Of a stretch of 64,000 bases of DNA, positions 63,340 through 64,000 are shown one piece after another. Source of the stretch: DATAGF01 sp963835685 (GTDB lineage Bacteria; Actinomycetota; Thermoleophilia; Miltoncostaeales; Miltoncostaeaceae); contig CAWIGI010000010.1 in NCBI GenBank assembly GCA_963835685.1, positions 124,001 through 188,000 on the forward strand, in the 5' to 3' direction. The translations under genes and the position numbers were made by a program. Numbering within the stretch: position 1 is the first letter of the stretch; every line of letters begins with the position of its first letter. The notes beneath the pieces were generated by a model. That model had not been told where the DNA came from, did not search any database, and saw nothing but the letters and a program-made list of their open reading frames with translations.

Positions 63340-64000
63340 TCAGCCACGCGGCGGCCTGCGGGGCACCAGCCGGAAGACGACGGTCCTGCGGGCCACGATC
63401 CCGCCGGCGCTGGCCGTGATGACGACCGTGGCGCGCACGGCCGTGCCGCGCCTCAGGGCCCGGGCGATCGCAACCCGCTTGCGGCGCGGGACCTGAAGGG
63501 CCAAGCGGACGCGCTGACCGGCGCGCAGCCGGCGTGTCGCGCGGCCGAGGACGATCCGGGCCCGCGACCGCGGTCCCAGCGAGATCCGGCCCGAGGCCGT
63601 CAGCCTGCAGGCCACCGCGCAGCGCGCCGAGATGACGATGCCGCGCCGCAGCGAGAGCGCCTGACGACGGGGGACGGTGACCGTCAGCCCAGGCCCGCGC
63701 GCCCGGCCGGTTGTCCCCCCTCCCCCGCCGGAGCCGCCCCCGCCGCCGCCCGGACCGCCGACGAGGGAGGTGTTGCGGGCGACGATCGCCGACGAGAGTG
63801 CGCTGTCGGCGAAGAGCAGGTCGGGGCGGCCGTCGCGGTCGATGTCGGCGACCGCGATCGAGCGCACGTCGTTGCCGTCCTGGTCGTCCTGGCCGGGGGG
63901 CGGCTCGGTCGAGGTGTCGATGGTCGCGCCCACCGTGAAGGTGCCGTTGCCGACGCCCTCGAGCACGGTCGCACGCGTGTGCAGGTCGGTGGGATTGGGC
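63340..64000 (-). CDS. FG-GAP/VCBS repeat protein, 5' part beyond window edge
   Basis: C-terminal 219 residues of an exported repeat protein. The visible part ends an FG-GAP repeat (GNGTFTVGATIDTS, RSIAVADIDRDGRPDLLFAD), whose Asp-rich loop binds calcium in the family. It then has a Gly-rich spacer (VGGPGGGGGGSGGGGGTTG) and a basic all-beta C-terminal domain with a Cys pair (SARCAVACRLTASG) and repeats of LRAGQRVRLALQ type, common in Thermoleophilia surface proteins. The signal peptide, if any, is outside the window. Surface attachment is inferred. Confidence 0.82.
   Translation of the reverse strand, partial: PNPTDLHTRATVLEGVGNGTFTVGATIDTSTEPPPGQDDQDGNDVRSIAVADIDRDGRPDLLFADSALSSAIVARNTSLVGGPGGGGGGSGGGGGTTGRARGPGLTVTVPRRQALSLRRGIVISARCAVACRLTASGRISLGPRSRARIVLGRATRRLRAGQRVRLALQVPRRKRVAIARALRRGTAVRATVVITASAGGIVARRTVVFRLVPRRPPRG

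Overview
The window is very GC-rich DNA, dense with codons ending in G or C and with GTG starts. Gene content and gene order point to an actinobacterial lineage, most likely class Thermoleophilia (Solirubrobacterales-like). This placement is inferred from synteny and protein style, not from a marker-gene search. Most of the window is a core chromosomal segment on the minus strand, with genes joined by 4-base stop/start overlaps (ATGA, GTGA, and once each TTGA and apparently CTGA). At least ten otherwise intact genes, several of them normally essential (recG, ribBA, metK, der, nadB), are broken by single-base shifts. The likeliest reason is residual base errors in a draft or metagenome assembly.

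Layout. 1-8452 (minus): rpmF-plsX-acpP-rnc-smc-ftsY-ffh-rpsP-khpA, covering lipid synthesis, chromosome condensation, protein targeting and ribosome assembly. 8453-10880 (plus): an inserted block with a nitrilase, a decayed transposase and the tail of an ABC-2 permease. It separates rpmF from yceD, its usual operon partner. 10900-15219 (minus): yceD, a SepIVA-like coiled-coil gene, coaD, rsmD and recG, with rpmB divergent. 15476-17144: two tandem paralogous secreted proteins among GC-rich palindromic repeats. 17280-30068 (minus): ribH-ribBA-ribE-ribD-rpe-rsmB-fmt-def, a Ser/Thr kinase with a coupled gene of unknown function, priA and metK. 30172-35975 (minus): a DUF3352-type lipoprotein, der, plsC-like, cmk and aroA. 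36016-40666: a second accessory block (hypothetical protein, zinc-ribbon miniprotein, alpha/beta hydrolase, YCII/ECF sigma pair, delta-60/RTX-like protein) that separates aroA from tyrA-aroF-hisC (40720-43998).

44065-48024 holds an extracytoplasmic redox set: cytochrome c, two PQQ-type beta-propeller proteins and a cupredoxin. 48231-51715 (plus) is nadB-nadA-nadC, the de novo NAD pathway from aspartate to nicotinate mononucleotide. 51739-54134 (minus) is aroH-rluB-scpB-scpA; ScpA and ScpB partner the SMC encoded at the other end of the window.

From 54298 to the right edge the DNA is accessory and scarred. It contains gene fragments (IstB-like, methyltransferase-like, aldehyde dehydrogenase, IS3 OrfA), a LuxR-type regulator and a two-gene SLOG/SLATT module (57908-59658) of a type predicted to act in nucleotide-signal-triggered membrane defence. 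It also contains two phage-style peptidoglycan hydrolases (60722-62598) and the C-terminal part of an FG-GAP repeat protein. The SLOG/SLATT pair beside the lysin pair is the most interesting part of the window.
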